A stretch of 64,000 nt of DNA from Achromobacter spanius. GTDB taxonomy: Bacteria > Pseudomonadota > Gammaproteobacteria > Burkholderiales > Burkholderiaceae_B. Below the pieces are notes generated by a model, which saw nothing but the letters and a program-made list of their open reading frames with translations, did no database searches and had not been told where the DNA came from. The position numbers and the translations under genes were made by a program. Shown in pieces: positions 1 to 7,113 of the stretch (position 1 is the stretch's first letter; every line of letters begins with the position of its first letter). Location: positions 992,001 to 1,056,000 of the forward strand of contig NZ_CP034689.1 in the NCBI RefSeq assembly GCF_003994415.1, written 5' to 3'.

Positions 1-1
1 G

Positions 2-82
2 AAAACTACCGCGCGTGCGGCGGGCGCCGAAATGCGTGCCCTGGGACAGTACATCCGCGCCAAGATGGGAGTAAAGGCATGA
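2..82 (+). CDS. parA: ParA/IncC-type partition ATPase, C-terminal end only
   Basis: The first bases are open in one frame and end in a TGA that overlaps the next start codon (ATGA), giving about 26 residues ending IRAKMGVKA. Position directly upstream of a ParB/KorB gene with 4-nt overlap is the usual parAB (incC-korB) arrangement, so this is taken as the tail of the partition ATPase. No ATPase motif lies inside the window; the assignment rests on context and on the short C-terminal helix (AEMRALGQYIRAKMG) typical of the family. Confidence 0.6.
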   Translation, partial: KTTARAAGAEMRALGQYIRAKMGVKA

Positions 83-1299
83 TGGATCTGAAAGGACTGG
101 GCGACCTCGCCTCGATGCTGGACGGCCCGCAGCGACAGGTCGGCGAATCCGACCTGTTCGACGTGGATACCATCGACGAGGACCGGAACGTCCGGCTGGA
201 TTACAACCCGGGGTTGAGCAAAGAGAGCATCGATGAGTTGCGCGAATCGCTGCGCCGCGATGGAATGTTGAGCCCGATATCGCTCCGGCCGAACCCGGCT
301 CGTCCTGGTCGGTATCTGATCAACTTCGGCCACCGACGCTATCGTGCGGCCAAGGCTGAAGGTTGGCGCCAGGTGCCTGGGATTATCCGCGAAAAGTTCG
401 ACCGCTTCGCACAAATGGCCGAGAACATGAAACGCGAAGGCATCACGGCTCTTGAGATTGCCGAGTTCATCCGCGACGAGTTGGCGGAGGGCAGAACGCA
501 GAGCGAGATCGCTGTCGGGCTTGGAAAGTCGAAGGCTTGGGTTACCCAACACGCAAAGATGCTCGATCTGCCGCCTCCGGTGGCCAAAGCCGTCGCCTCG
601 GGAAAAGTCACGGACGTGACGCTGGCCAGCGAGCTGGCCGTTGCTCATCGAGAGGATCCGCAGGCTGTCGCAGATCTGCTAAACGCCACCGAGACGAAGC
701 CGACGCGGTCAGCAGTGAAGGCGATTCGCAAAGCCGCAGGGACCAAGGAAGAGTCGCCAGAAGCACCGTCGGACGAGACGTCACCGTCATCACATAATGA
801 GGCGACAGCCCGCACGGTCGCCGCGCAATGCTCGACCTACGTATTCCTGGCAAACGAGCCGAGCCCCCCGCCCGCAGACGGCGCACTCCCGCCTCGCTCA
901 ACCTTCGTGTCGACCGCCGGCGAGATCCCTGCAGAAGTGAAGGCGGAGTTCCAACGCCGTCGGAACGTGCTCGAGCAAGAGCAGCGTGAGGCTGCCAATC
1001 CCGCGCTGCGACAAGCCGGCATGGACTCCTTGAATCGGCTCATCGAAATAGCTCGACAAGACACCAACCAAAGCAAGCGAGTGGCGGACTTCCTGCTTGC
1101 CTGGTGGAACGCAACAAGCTGCGGTGGTTTTGATCTGTCGGATCTGTGGAGCGTGGACAAGGAGATATACGACGATATATCTTCAGTCATTTCTCTGGTC
1201 CGGCGCTGCCGATCCTATCCAGACACGCTCAGCACCACCGTACACGAGGCGTTCAAGGAGCTAGTAAAGATATGGAGGCCCCAGCTCGTTAATGAATGA
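79..1299 (+). CDS. korB: KorB/ParB-family partition and global repressor protein
   Basis: A 406-residue ParB-family DNA-binding protein. The N-terminus (LGDLASMLDGP, then DVDTIDEDRN) follows the layout of IncP KorB. The ParB core carries NPGLSKESIDELRESL, SPISLRPNPARPGRY and the box-II-like GHRRYRAAKAEGW (about residues 50-115). A helix-turn-helix follows (ALEIAEFIRDELAEGRTQSE, then GLGKSKAWVTQHAKMLDLP, about 130-170). KorB of RP4 is 358 residues; the C-terminal part here is longer and unlike it. Start: ATG overlapping the parA stop; a second ATG follows immediately. Family knowledge: KorB binds TTTAGCSGCTAAA and represses transfer and maintenance promoters as well as partitioning DNA. A perfect copy of that site lies 15 bp after the stop, which supports the KorB rather than generic ParB call. 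Confidence 0.85.
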   Translation: MMDLKGLGDLASMLDGPQRQVGESDLFDVDTIDEDRNVRLDYNPGLSKESIDELRESLRRDGMLSPISLRPNPARPGRYLINFGHRRYRAAKAEGWRQVPGIIREKFDRFAQMAENMKREGITALEIAEFIRDELAEGRTQSEIAVGLGKSKAWVTQHAKMLDLPPPVAKAVASGKVTDVTLASELAVAHREDPQAVADLLNATETKPTRSAVKAIRKAAGTKEESPEAPSDETSPSSHNEATARTVAAQCSTYVFLANEPSPPPADGALPPRSTFVSTAGEIPAEVKAEFQRRRNVLEQEQREAANPALRQAGMDSLNRLIEIARQDTNQSKRVADFLLAWWNATSCGGFDLSDLWSVDKEIYDDISSVISLVRRCRSYPDTLSTTVHEAFKELVKIWRPQLVNE

Positions 1300-1314
1300 C
1301 AAAGCGTGCCGATG

Positions 1315-1327
1315 TTTAGCGGCTAAA
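1315..1327. promoter_or_regulatory. KorB operator (OB), perfect match
   Basis: TTTAGCGGCTAAA matches the KorB operator consensus TTTAGCSGCTAAA at all 13 positions and is flanked by a further G/C pair (GTTTAGCGGCTAAAC). It sits between korB and the next small gene, about 58 bp before that gene's start, so KorB could act on its promoter or use the site for partition. Confidence 0.8.
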
Positions 1328-1384
1328 CCGCAAGTATCGACACTACCCAACCCACTTGCACATAACGCGTAAAAGGAAAATGAC

Positions 1385-1660
1385 TTGCCGAACTTGATCC
1401 CCACTTTGAACGATGTGAAGTCCCTGGATGGCCGAATCTACGCATTGCTTTCGACTGACGAAGTCCGCGTGTTGGACTTCTACCGGACGCAGGGTCGGAA
1501 GTTTGACGTTCTCGTATCGATCGTCAACGAGGCCGATCCGGTGCAACTCGCTGCGGCACGTTCGCAAAACGAAGCCGTGGATATAAAAAAGTGGGCCAAC
1601 AGCCGAGTCTCCGTCACGATCGGCCCGGCCGCAGAGTTGGAATGGGCTGCGCGGGCATGA
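1385..1660 (+). CDS. small protein of unknown function next to korB
   Basis: A 91-residue soluble protein with no family I recognise; its middle reads STDEVRVLDFYRTQGRKFDV. The start is a TTG preceded by AAAAGGA at 7-8 nt spacing; the nearby ATG is out of frame and closes after five codons. It follows korB and the KorB operator, so it may be a KorB-regulated backbone gene. Coding bias is moderate and the call that it is translated rests on the good ribosome binding site and backbone position. Confidence 0.5.
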   Translation: MPNLIPTLNDVKSLDGRIYALLSTDEVRVLDFYRTQGRKFDVLVSIVNEADPVQLAAARSQNEAVDIKKWANSRVSVTIGPAAELEWAARA

Positions 1661-1752
1661 CCGCCGTGGCAACGACGCCTTCACGCTTAAGCGCCCCATC
1701 CCGGTCAGCCCCAAAATGCGCTGACCGTGCAAGGTAGCCCTCAGACGGAAAT

Positions 1753-1778
1753 TGTCATTTTCAGAAGACGACTGCACC
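1753..1778 (+). repeat. Tn402-family terminal inverted repeat (tniA side)
   Basis: 26 bp beginning TGTCATTTTCAGAAGACGAC and continuing TGCACC, the classic IR of the Tn402/Tn5053 family. The following 115 bp up to tniA keep the usual subterminal TGCAC-containing repeats of this end. Confidence 0.9.
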
Positions 1779-1893
1779 AATCAGCGCGGTTTGAAGCCCG
1801 TTGTGCATACGGCTCCTGACAGCCAGATATCAGGACTCCTCTGCACGGAACTCGTCTATGCTTAATACTCGTGTGCACCAAAGCGAGGTGGGC

Positions 1894-2505
1894 ATGGCGA
1901 CCGATACCACACCGATTACCGAGCACGGCGTAGCCACCCTGCCAGATGAGGCATGGGAGCGTGCGCGCCGTCGCGCGGAGATCATCGGGCCGCTGGCACA
2001 GTCGGAGACGGCAGGACATGAAGCGGCTGACGCGGCAGCCCAAGCACTGGGTCTGTCCCGGCGGCAGGTCTACGCCCTGATCCGCCGTGCCCTGCAAGGC
2101 TCGGGGCTGGTCACTGATCTAGCTCTTGGGCAGGCGAGCGGCGGCGAATGTAAAGGCCGCTTGTCGGAATCGGTCGAACGCATCATCCGCGAGCTACTGC
2201 AAATGCGCTTCCTGACCAAGCAGAAGCGCAGTCTGGCGGCCTTCCACCGTGAAGTTGCGCGAGCGTGCAAGCTGCAAAAGCTGCGGGTGCCTGCACGCAA
2301 TATCGTGGCTTCGCGGATCGCCGCTCTCGACCCGCTCAAGACCGCGTGCCTTCGGGAAGGCCAAGAGGCGTCCCGCACTCTGCAAAGTGCCGGCGGCGTT
2401 CCGCCGCCAGGCTCCGCGCCGCTGGAGCAGGTACAGATCGACCACACAGTTATCGACCTGATCGTGGTGGACGAACGCGACCGGCATCCGATTGGACGTC
2501 CGTAA
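1894..2505 (+). pseudogene. tniA: tniA transposase, 5' fragment
   Basis: The translation starts MATDTTPITEHGVATLPDEA and follows TniA of Tn5053/Tn402 closely for about 203 residues (LGLSRRQVYALIRRALQGSG; FLTKQKRSLAAFHREVARAC), then stops exactly where TniA continues after DRHPIGRP. The break falls just inside the DDE catalytic domain: the first Asp region (EQVQIDHTVIDLIVVD) is present, the rest is gone, so the protein cannot be an active transposase (full TniA is about 559 residues). Start ATG chosen from homology, with GAGGTG just upstream. The N-terminal DNA-binding part is intact, so it might still bind the element's ends. Confidence 0.9.
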
Positions 2506-2533
2506 ATAGCCGGGCACACTGAAGGGCCAAAGA

Positions 2534-3802
2534 GTGGAAGAAAGTAAGGATAAGAACGAAGCCGCATTGGTGGCTGCAACCGCAACTCGCTCGAAGGGCT
2601 GGCTCAACCGCACCGTCGCCGGCGCTGGGATCACCAGCGCCCTGGGTGACTTCTGCTATGAGACGACAACCGTCATCCTGCCTGGCTTCCTTGCCGTGCT
2701 GGGACTGCCGGCCAGCGTACTCGGCACCATCGAAGGTATCGCTGATGCGGTGGCCAGCTTCACCAAGATGGCTTCAGGCTACGTCGCAGACAAACTGGGC
2801 CACCGCAAGCTGTTGGTCCTCGTGGGCTATGGCCTGACGCCGCTCGGGCAGGCGCTGATTGCACTGGCGGCCGGGTGGCCGCTGATCTTGTTTGGGCGCA
2901 TGGTTTCCTGGTTCGGCAAGGGGCTGCGCGGACCGCTGCGCGATGCCATCGTGATCCAGGCGGTGACGCCGGAAACCAAGGGCCGAGCCTTTGGATTCCA
3001 CCGGGCTGCCGACACAATCGGCGCAGTCCTCGGCCCGCTATTGGGTGTCGCTTTGTTGGGATGGGCGCAAGGACTGCGTTGGGACGGTGCGGCCGGCCCG
3101 TTCCGGCTTGTGCTGTGGCTATCGGCCATTCCTGGCGCGCTGGCCGTGCTAGCCTTCCTGACGCTGGTCCGGGACCCACAACACTCGCCTAATCCGGCGC
3201 TCAAGTTCTTCAGCTCGTTGCGCACCCTGCCGGCGCGCTTCAAGCGCTATCTCGGCGCGGTCGGCCTGTTTGGCATCGGCGATTTCTCGCACTCGCTGCT
3301 GATCCTGGCCGCGACCACTCTGCTCACACCCTCGATGGGCGTGGTGAAGGCCGCTCAGGTCGCCGGCCTGCTCTATGTCTGGCGCAACGTGGTGCAGGTC
3401 GTGCTGTCCTACCCGGTCGGCGCCATGGCGGATCGAGTCGGCCATCTACGCATGTTGGTCGGCGGATACGTGCTGGGTGCCCTCACGGCTGTCCTGACGG
3501 CGCTTGCGTTCTGGCTTTCGGTGGACAGCGTGCCGCTGCTCGCCGCCATCTTCTTCGTTGCAGGCTTATACGTGACCGTCGAGGAAGCGCTGGAATCCAC
3601 GGTGACGGCGGAAATGGTGCAGTCCGACACCCTTGTGATGAGCTACGGCGCACTGGGCACGGTCAACGGCACGGCCAAGTTCATCTCCAGCGCCACAGTC
3701 GGTGTGGTGTGGACTGCTGTCTCGCCGACTCTCGGTTTTGGCTTGGCGGCTTTGCTGATGATGGCTGGGACGCTGGCCTTGCTCCGCGTCGGGAACGAGT
3801 AG
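2534..3802 (+). CDS. MFS transporter (substrate unknown)
   Basis: A 422-residue major facilitator protein with about 12 membrane segments. The loop 2-3 signature is visible as GYVADKLGHRKLLVLVGYGL (about 78-97), and the second-half equivalent as YPVGAMADRVGHLRMLVGGY. Residues GRMVSWFGKGLRGPLRDAIV match a subgroup of MFS proteins often carried with metal-resistance genes; I cannot assign the substrate. Start is GTG (2534) with AAGGG upstream. It begins about 30 bp after the tniA break, inside the Tn402-type ends, so it is cargo of that element. The DUF1232 gene follows after 18 bp, suggesting one transcript. Confidence 0.8.
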   Translation: MEESKDKNEAALVAATATRSKGWLNRTVAGAGITSALGDFCYETTTVILPGFLAVLGLPASVLGTIEGIADAVASFTKMASGYVADKLGHRKLLVLVGYGLTPLGQALIALAAGWPLILFGRMVSWFGKGLRGPLRDAIVIQAVTPETKGRAFGFHRAADTIGAVLGPLLGVALLGWAQGLRWDGAAGPFRLVLWLSAIPGALAVLAFLTLVRDPQHSPNPALKFFSSLRTLPARFKRYLGAVGLFGIGDFSHSLLILAATTLLTPSMGVVKAAQVAGLLYVWRNVVQVVLSYPVGAMADRVGHLRMLVGGYVLGALTAVLTALAFWLSVDSVPLLAAIFFVAGLYVTVEEALESTVTAEMVQSDTLVMSYGALGTVNGTAKFISSATVGVVWTAVSPTLGFGLAALLMMAGTLALLRVGNE

Positions 3803-3820
3803 CGTGCGGAGACAACCATT

Positions 3821-4198
3821 ATGACCAAACGACTAATCTCGAACGCCAAACAATGGGCGCGAACCATCAAGCGGGACGTGCACGCAATTTGGCTTGCCGC
3901 TCGTGATCCACGCACCCCATGGTTCGCAAAGGCGCTTGCACTGGTTGTCGCGGCCTATGCCGTCTCGCCCATCGACTTGATCCCCGACTTCATTCCTGTG
4001 CTTGGCTATGTTGATGACATCATCATTGTTCCGCTCGGGATCATGCTGGTCGTGAGGCTTATCCCGCAAGAGGTAATGAACGAGCACCGAGAAACCGCCG
4101 CCAAAGCCATCGCGCGTCCGGTAAGCCGCATGACGGCGGGCGTGTTTATCGCCATCTGGATCGTCTGCGCCACCCTCTTGGTCAGACTGTTCTTGTGA
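3821..4198 (+). CDS. DUF1232 (YkvA-like) membrane protein
   Basis: A 125-residue protein with the DUF1232 core SPIDLIPDFIPVLGYVDDII (about 49-68) and a C-terminal membrane helix (VFIAIWIVCATLLVRLFL). Its role is unknown in general; members are small membrane proteins of the YkvA group. It lies 18 bp after the MFS gene and ends about 50 bp before the right end of the element, so it is the second cargo gene. The ATG is preceded by a weak GGAGA. Confidence 0.8.
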   Translation: MTKRLISNAKQWARTIKRDVHAIWLAARDPRTPWFAKALALVVAAYAVSPIDLIPDFIPVLGYVDDIIIVPLGIMLVVRLIPQEVMNEHRETAAKAIARPVSRMTAGVFIAIWIVCATLLVRLFL

Positions 4199-4246
4199 AT
4201 ATGTCTAACCGTGGCTTAGCTAGTGCGGCCCGCTTCTGACGTTGCA

Positions 4247-4270
4247 TGCAGTCATCTTCTGAAAACGGCA
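4247..4270 (-). repeat. Tn402-family terminal inverted repeat (outer, cargo side)
   Basis: Reverse complement begins TGCCGTTTTCAGAAGATGAC, inverted relative to the repeat at 1753. The adjoining inner bases include AACGTCAGAAG, also found inside the IR of classical Tn402/Tn21-integron ends, which supports the call. Confidence 0.8.
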
Positions 4271-4299
4271 GAAATGTGTCAGGAAGAAATCTATAACCT

Positions 4300-4653
4300 T
4301 TGACAGCTATGGCCATCTGGACAATGGTCCCTGACAAGATCGAGGAAGAGGAAACCCAGGTCGCAAAGAAATTCGGCGTCTTTGGTGCAACGCTAATCAC
4401 CTTCTTCCTCGCGGAGATGGGCGACAAGACGCAGATCGCTACGGTCGCGATGGCGGCGTACTATGCTGCACCGCTGATGGTGGTCATCGGCAGCACGCTC
4501 GGCATGCTGATTGCAGACGTCCATGCTGTTTTCGTTGGTGACAAGCTTGCCAGCAAGATGCCGATGAAGCCGGTGAGCTCGATTGCCGCTGCAATCTTAG
4601 CGCTACTTGGCATTGCGACACTGCTCGGAGCGGGTTCGAAGCTCGGTTTTTAG
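4300..4653 (+). CDS. UPF0016/Gdt1-type cation transporter, C-terminal half only
   Basis: 117 residues containing the second family repeat: AEMGDKTQIATVAMAAYYAA (E-x-G-D-K-T-Q signature, about 39-58) and GSTLGMLIADVHAVFVGDKL. Full bacterial members carry two such repeats (about 190 residues); the sequence starts at the linker (WTMVPDKIEEEE) and lacks the first. Family members export Mn or Ca/H. The first codon could be TTG 4300 or ATG 4309. The missing half is not present on the other side of the Tn402-type element, so the gene was already broken before that insertion. A half-length protein could in principle work as a dimer, but I treat it as probably non-functional. Confidence 0.6.
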   Translation: MTAMAIWTMVPDKIEEEETQVAKKFGVFGATLITFFLAEMGDKTQIATVAMAAYYAAPLMVVIGSTLGMLIADVHAVFVGDKLASKMPMKPVSSIAAAILALLGIATLLGAGSKLGF

Positions 4654-4723
4654 ACCTTCGAGTGTCAACGTCATCGATTGGACCACGCGCTCATCGATGG
4701 CGCTGATTCATGTGCTTGGTACT

Positions 4724-4735
4724 ATACCCCCCTAT
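4724..4735. promoter_or_regulatory. RcnR/DmeR-type operator
   Basis: ATACCCCCCTAT is a dyad (ATA/TAT) around a C6 tract, the form of operator bound by RcnR/DmeR repressors. It lies 22 bp before the dmeR start and upstream of its ribosome binding site (AGAAGG), so autoregulation of dmeRF is likely. Confidence 0.65.
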
Positions 4736-4756
4736 GTTATTTGAAAGAAGGTACGC

Positions 4757-5035
4757 ATGAGCCACACCATTCGTGAAAAAGCCAAGCTGCTGGCCAGGGT
4801 GCGTCGTATCCGAGGTCAGGTCGAGGGGCTCGAACGTGCACTTGATGCAGAAAAGGGGTGTGCCGAGATCCTTCACCAGATCGCAGCAGCACGCGGCGCG
4901 ATCAACGGACTGATGACTGAGGTGCTGGAAGAGCACATCCGAACACATATCGCCGATCCAGCCATCACCAGCGATGCCGAACGTACACAAGGCGCAGACG
5001 AGCTGATCGATGTTTTGCGCGCCTACATCAAATGA
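4757..5035 (+). CDS. dmeR: DmeR, RcnR/CsoR-family Co/Ni-responsive repressor
   Basis: A 92-residue all-helical metal sensor of the CsoR/RcnR/FrmR family. It carries the N-terminal His (MSHTIREK), RVRRIRGQVEGLERALD, the conserved Cys of KGCAEILHQIAAARGAINGL (about residue 35) and the helix MTEVLEEHIRTHI with a His. His2, Cys35 and His60-region ligands are what Ni/Co-binding RcnR/DmeR use. Its stop overlaps the start of the CDF gene (ATGA), so the two are translationally coupled. The promoter contains an RcnR-type C-tract operator. Expected action: repression of dmeRF, relieved by Co(II) or Ni(II). Confidence 0.85.
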   Translation: MSHTIREKAKLLARVRRIRGQVEGLERALDAEKGCAEILHQIAAARGAINGLMTEVLEEHIRTHIADPAITSDAERTQGADELIDVLRAYIK

Positions 5036-6021
5036 GAACCGCCATGCATACCGAAAAACTTTCCGATTGGGTTCACGACCACGTTTTCCACACAAGCAAT
5101 GAGGCGGCTGAGCGCAGCACGCGGGTGGTGATGTGGATTACCGCGATCACCATGGTGGTTGAAGTTGCCGCTGGTTGGTGGTTCAACTCGATGGCCCTGC
5201 TGGCCGATGGCTGGCACATGAGCTCTCACGCGGTGGCCATTGGCCTGTCAGCCTTCGCCTATGCCACGGCCCGGCGGTACTCCCAAGACCCTCGCTTTGC
5301 CTTCGGTACCTGGAAGATTGAGATTCTGGGCGGATTTGCCAGCGCCATCTTCCTTGTGGGCGTGGCAGTGATGATGTTGGTGGGTTCGATGGAGCGGATC
5401 GTCTCTCCGCAGCCCATCCAGTATAAGGAAGCCATCGTAATTGCCATCCTCGGATTGGTGGTTAATGTGGTGTGTGCGCTGATCCTGGGTAAAGCGCATC
5501 ACCACGATCACGGGCATTCACACGGTCACGATCATGGACATGCACACGGTGACCATCACGATCTCAACCTGAAATCCGCCTATGTGCATGTGATTGCCGA
5601 TGCCGCAACCTCGGTGTTGGCCATTGCAGCGCTGTTCGGAGGCTGGATTTTCGGCTGGTCGTGGCTGGACCCCCTCATGGGGATCGTCGGCGCAGTGCTG
5701 GTTGCCGTGTGGGCCAAGGGTTTGATTGCCGATACAGGAAAGGTCTTGCTTGACCGCGAGATGGACCATCCGGTTGTCGACGAAATTCGTGAAGTGGTTG
5801 AGACGGGAGCCGACGCGGGAGATACGCGGATCACCGATTTGCACGTCTGGCGCGTCGGCAAGCAGGTGTACTCATGTGCCATGACGGTGGTCACACACGA
5901 CCGTTCGCTTACTCCGGACACAGTGCGTCAACGCCTTTCCGTTCACGAAGAGATCGTCCACTCGACCATCGAAATGCACTACTGCGACGGTGGATCGGGT
6001 GGGGTGCCACAGGTAGCATGA
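5032..6021 (+). CDS. dmeF: DmeF, CDF-family Co/Ni efflux protein
   Basis: A 329-residue cation diffusion facilitator in the inner membrane, about six helices, exporting divalent cations by proton antiport. Visible features: MALLADGWHMSSHAVAIGLSA with the transport-site D and H on helix 2, a His-rich loop (about 160-178, HHHDHGHSHGHDHGHAHGDH), SAYVHVIADAATSVLAIAAL with the second H/D pair, and a C-terminal cytoplasmic domain (DLHVWRVGKQVYSCAMTV). The long HDHGH loop and the coupled dmeR gene point to the DmeF branch. Start: ATG 5032 overlaps the dmeR stop; ATG 5044 is an alternative without a better ribosome binding site. Confidence 0.87.
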   Translation: MRTAMHTEKLSDWVHDHVFHTSNEAAERSTRVVMWITAITMVVEVAAGWWFNSMALLADGWHMSSHAVAIGLSAFAYATARRYSQDPRFAFGTWKIEILGGFASAIFLVGVAVMMLVGSMERIVSPQPIQYKEAIVIAILGLVVNVVCALILGKAHHHDHGHSHGHDHGHAHGDHHDLNLKSAYVHVIADAATSVLAIAALFGGWIFGWSWLDPLMGIVGAVLVAVWAKGLIADTGKVLLDREMDHPVVDEIREVVETGADAGDTRITDLHVWRVGKQVYSCAMTVVTHDRSLTPDTVRQRLSVHEEIVHSTIEMHYCDGGSGGVPQVA

Positions 6022-6335
6022 GAACCTTTGGCCTCTATGTCGTCACAGCACTGGCTGAAATCGTCGGGTGCTATTTGCCGTGGCTTCGGCTTAAGCAGAA
6101 CGGATCGGCTTGGTTGCTTGTACCTCCGTAGCGAGCCTGGCTGCATTTGCGTTGCTGTTGACCCTGCATGATGCGGCGTCCGGCCGCGTATACGCCGCAT
6201 ACGGTGGGGGCGTACATCGGCGTGGCCGTCCTCTGGCTATGGACGGTAGATGGCATTCGCCCTTCCAGTTGGGATGTCTTGGGAGTCGCGGTGGCCTTGG
6301 CGGGTATGAGCATCATTGCTTTTCAGCCGCGCTGA
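6018..6335 (+). pseudogene. ynfA: ynfA (UPF0060) broken by two frameshifts
   Basis: Translation in three successive frames rebuilds a complete small four-helix UPF0060 protein. Frame one gives ALAEIVGCYLPWLRLKQNG and SAWLLVP; the second, from about 6114, gives SVASLAAFALLLTLHDAASG and RVYAAYGG; the third, from about 6210, gives AYIGVAVLWLWTVDGIRPSS then GVAVALAGMSIIAFQPR and a stop. The first break fits loss of 4 nt (or 1) near 6113; the second fits one extra G in the GGGGG run near 6208. The start overlaps the dmeF stop (ATGA), so it was once the third gene of the dmeRF operon. Confidence 0.85.
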
Positions 6336-6396
6336 GATGCTATGAGCCTGACCTAAGCCGCTCATTTAGTCCAGTCCCGACATGGCCTGGTTAGCA

Positions 6397-6434
6397 CCTA
6401 GCGTGCTTTATTTTCCGTTTTCTGAGATGACCCC
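6397..6434 (-). repeat. Tn21-subgroup 38-bp terminal repeat (solitary)
   Basis: The reverse complement starts GGGGTCATCTCAGAAAACGG and continues AAAATAAAGCACGCTAGG, 37 of 38 identical to the canonical Tn21/Tn501-group end. The outer end (GGGG) faces right, so the transposon body lay to the left, over dmeRF-ynfA. No partner end is visible in the window to its left. Confidence 0.85.
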
Positions 6435-6435
6435 A

Positions 6436-6721
6436 TTTAGTGGGGGGCTTCCTGCAGGAAGTTCACTGACGAGTATTTCGCGCAACCGAGTACTTACTAA
6501 GGCTGCTGCGCTAATTGGAGCAACGAGAACTAGACCCTTGTGCCGAAGGTCTCAATTCTTCTTTCCTCTCGAGGTCGTCTCTGAAGGCGGAAAATAAAGC
6601 GAGCCAAGCCAATCCCAGCCCTCCCTTGCGATAACAGTAACGGCTCGCCTCAGTGGCAGCTAAGTTTTCCTGCGTACCTTCTCTCCACGGTGCAAATCTC
6701 TGCACCCTTCTGGAGATGCTC
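6436..6721. other. intergenic junction region
   Basis: About 290 bp between the Tn21-type end and the PepSY gene. It holds a second, diverged 38-bp Tn3-family end (6571-6608) and otherwise no gene I can support; the short open frames here have no ribosome binding site or family resemblance. TGGAGA at 6711 is the ribosome binding site of the next gene. Confidence 0.6.
6571..6608 (+). repeat. diverged Tn3-family (Tn21-like) 38-bp end, opposite orientation
   Basis: GAGGTCGTCTCTGAAGGCGG followed by AAAATAAAGCGAGCCAAG matches the Tn21-type end at 30 of 38 positions, with the outer end to the left, so its element would extend right over the PepSY-to-histidine-kinase operon. I found no matching right end in the window. 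Confidence 0.6.
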
Positions 6722-7057
6722 ATGTACCGCTACACCAAACTCGCCCTGCTGGCCATCGCCATTGCTACGACTGGCGCTGCAGCCTATGCCGCCAAGGGCG
6801 GCGTGGAAAACGACGCCCTGGCGATTACTAAGGCCAAGATTGCTCTCACCCAGGCCGTCACCGTTGCCGAGCAGCACGCCAATGGCAAGGCATCACGCGC
6901 CGAGTACGAAAACTCGAAGCAAGGCTGGGTCTACGACGTGGAAGTTGTCAGCGGGGCAAAAGTCTTCGATGTCCGGGTCGATGCCGAAAAGGGCACGGTC
7001 ATCTCGTCTGCCGAGGACAAGGCGGATCACGATGATGGCCACGACAAGCAAGACTGA
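6722..7057 (+). CDS. periplasmic PepSY-domain protein
   Basis: 111 residues with a Sec signal peptide (MYRYTKLALLAIAIATTGAA, cleavage after AYA) and one PepSY domain: ALAITKAKIALTQAVTVAEQ, ASRAEYENSKQGWVYDVEVV, and FDVRVDAEKGTVISSAEDKA. The C-terminus is His/Asp rich (DHDDGHDKQD). PepSY proteins are secreted or periplasmic, often next to QseBC/PmrAB-type two-component systems. Start ATG 6722 has GGAG six bases upstream; ATG 6716 is possible. First gene of the operon that ends in the histidine kinase at 13083. Confidence 0.8.
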   Translation: MYRYTKLALLAIAIATTGAAAYAAKGGVENDALAITKAKIALTQAVTVAEQHANGKASRAEYENSKQGWVYDVEVVSGAKVFDVRVDAEKGTVISSAEDKADHDDGHDKQD

Positions 7058-7113
7058 CCACCCGCCAGTGTGGCCGGATCGCGCATGACGCCGTGATCCG
7101 GCCCGGAGACTTG

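Larger units (their letters stand above)
1753..4270 (+). mobile_element. Tn402/Tn5053-family element, 2.5 kb, with both ends and target duplication
   Basis: Left end TGTCATTTTCAGAAGACGAC and right end (read inward on the minus strand) TGCCGTTTTCAGAAGATGAC are inverted and match the Tn402/Tn5053 25-bp terminal repeats (17 of 20 to each other). The five bases outside each end are identical, GAAAT at 1748-1752 and 4271-4275, the 5-bp duplication this family makes. Inside are a truncated tniA reading inward from the tniA-side end, an MFS transporter and a DUF1232 gene; tniB, tniQ and the resolvase are absent. The element therefore probably moved by TniABQ supplied in trans, or lost its tni genes after insertion. 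Confidence 0.85.
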
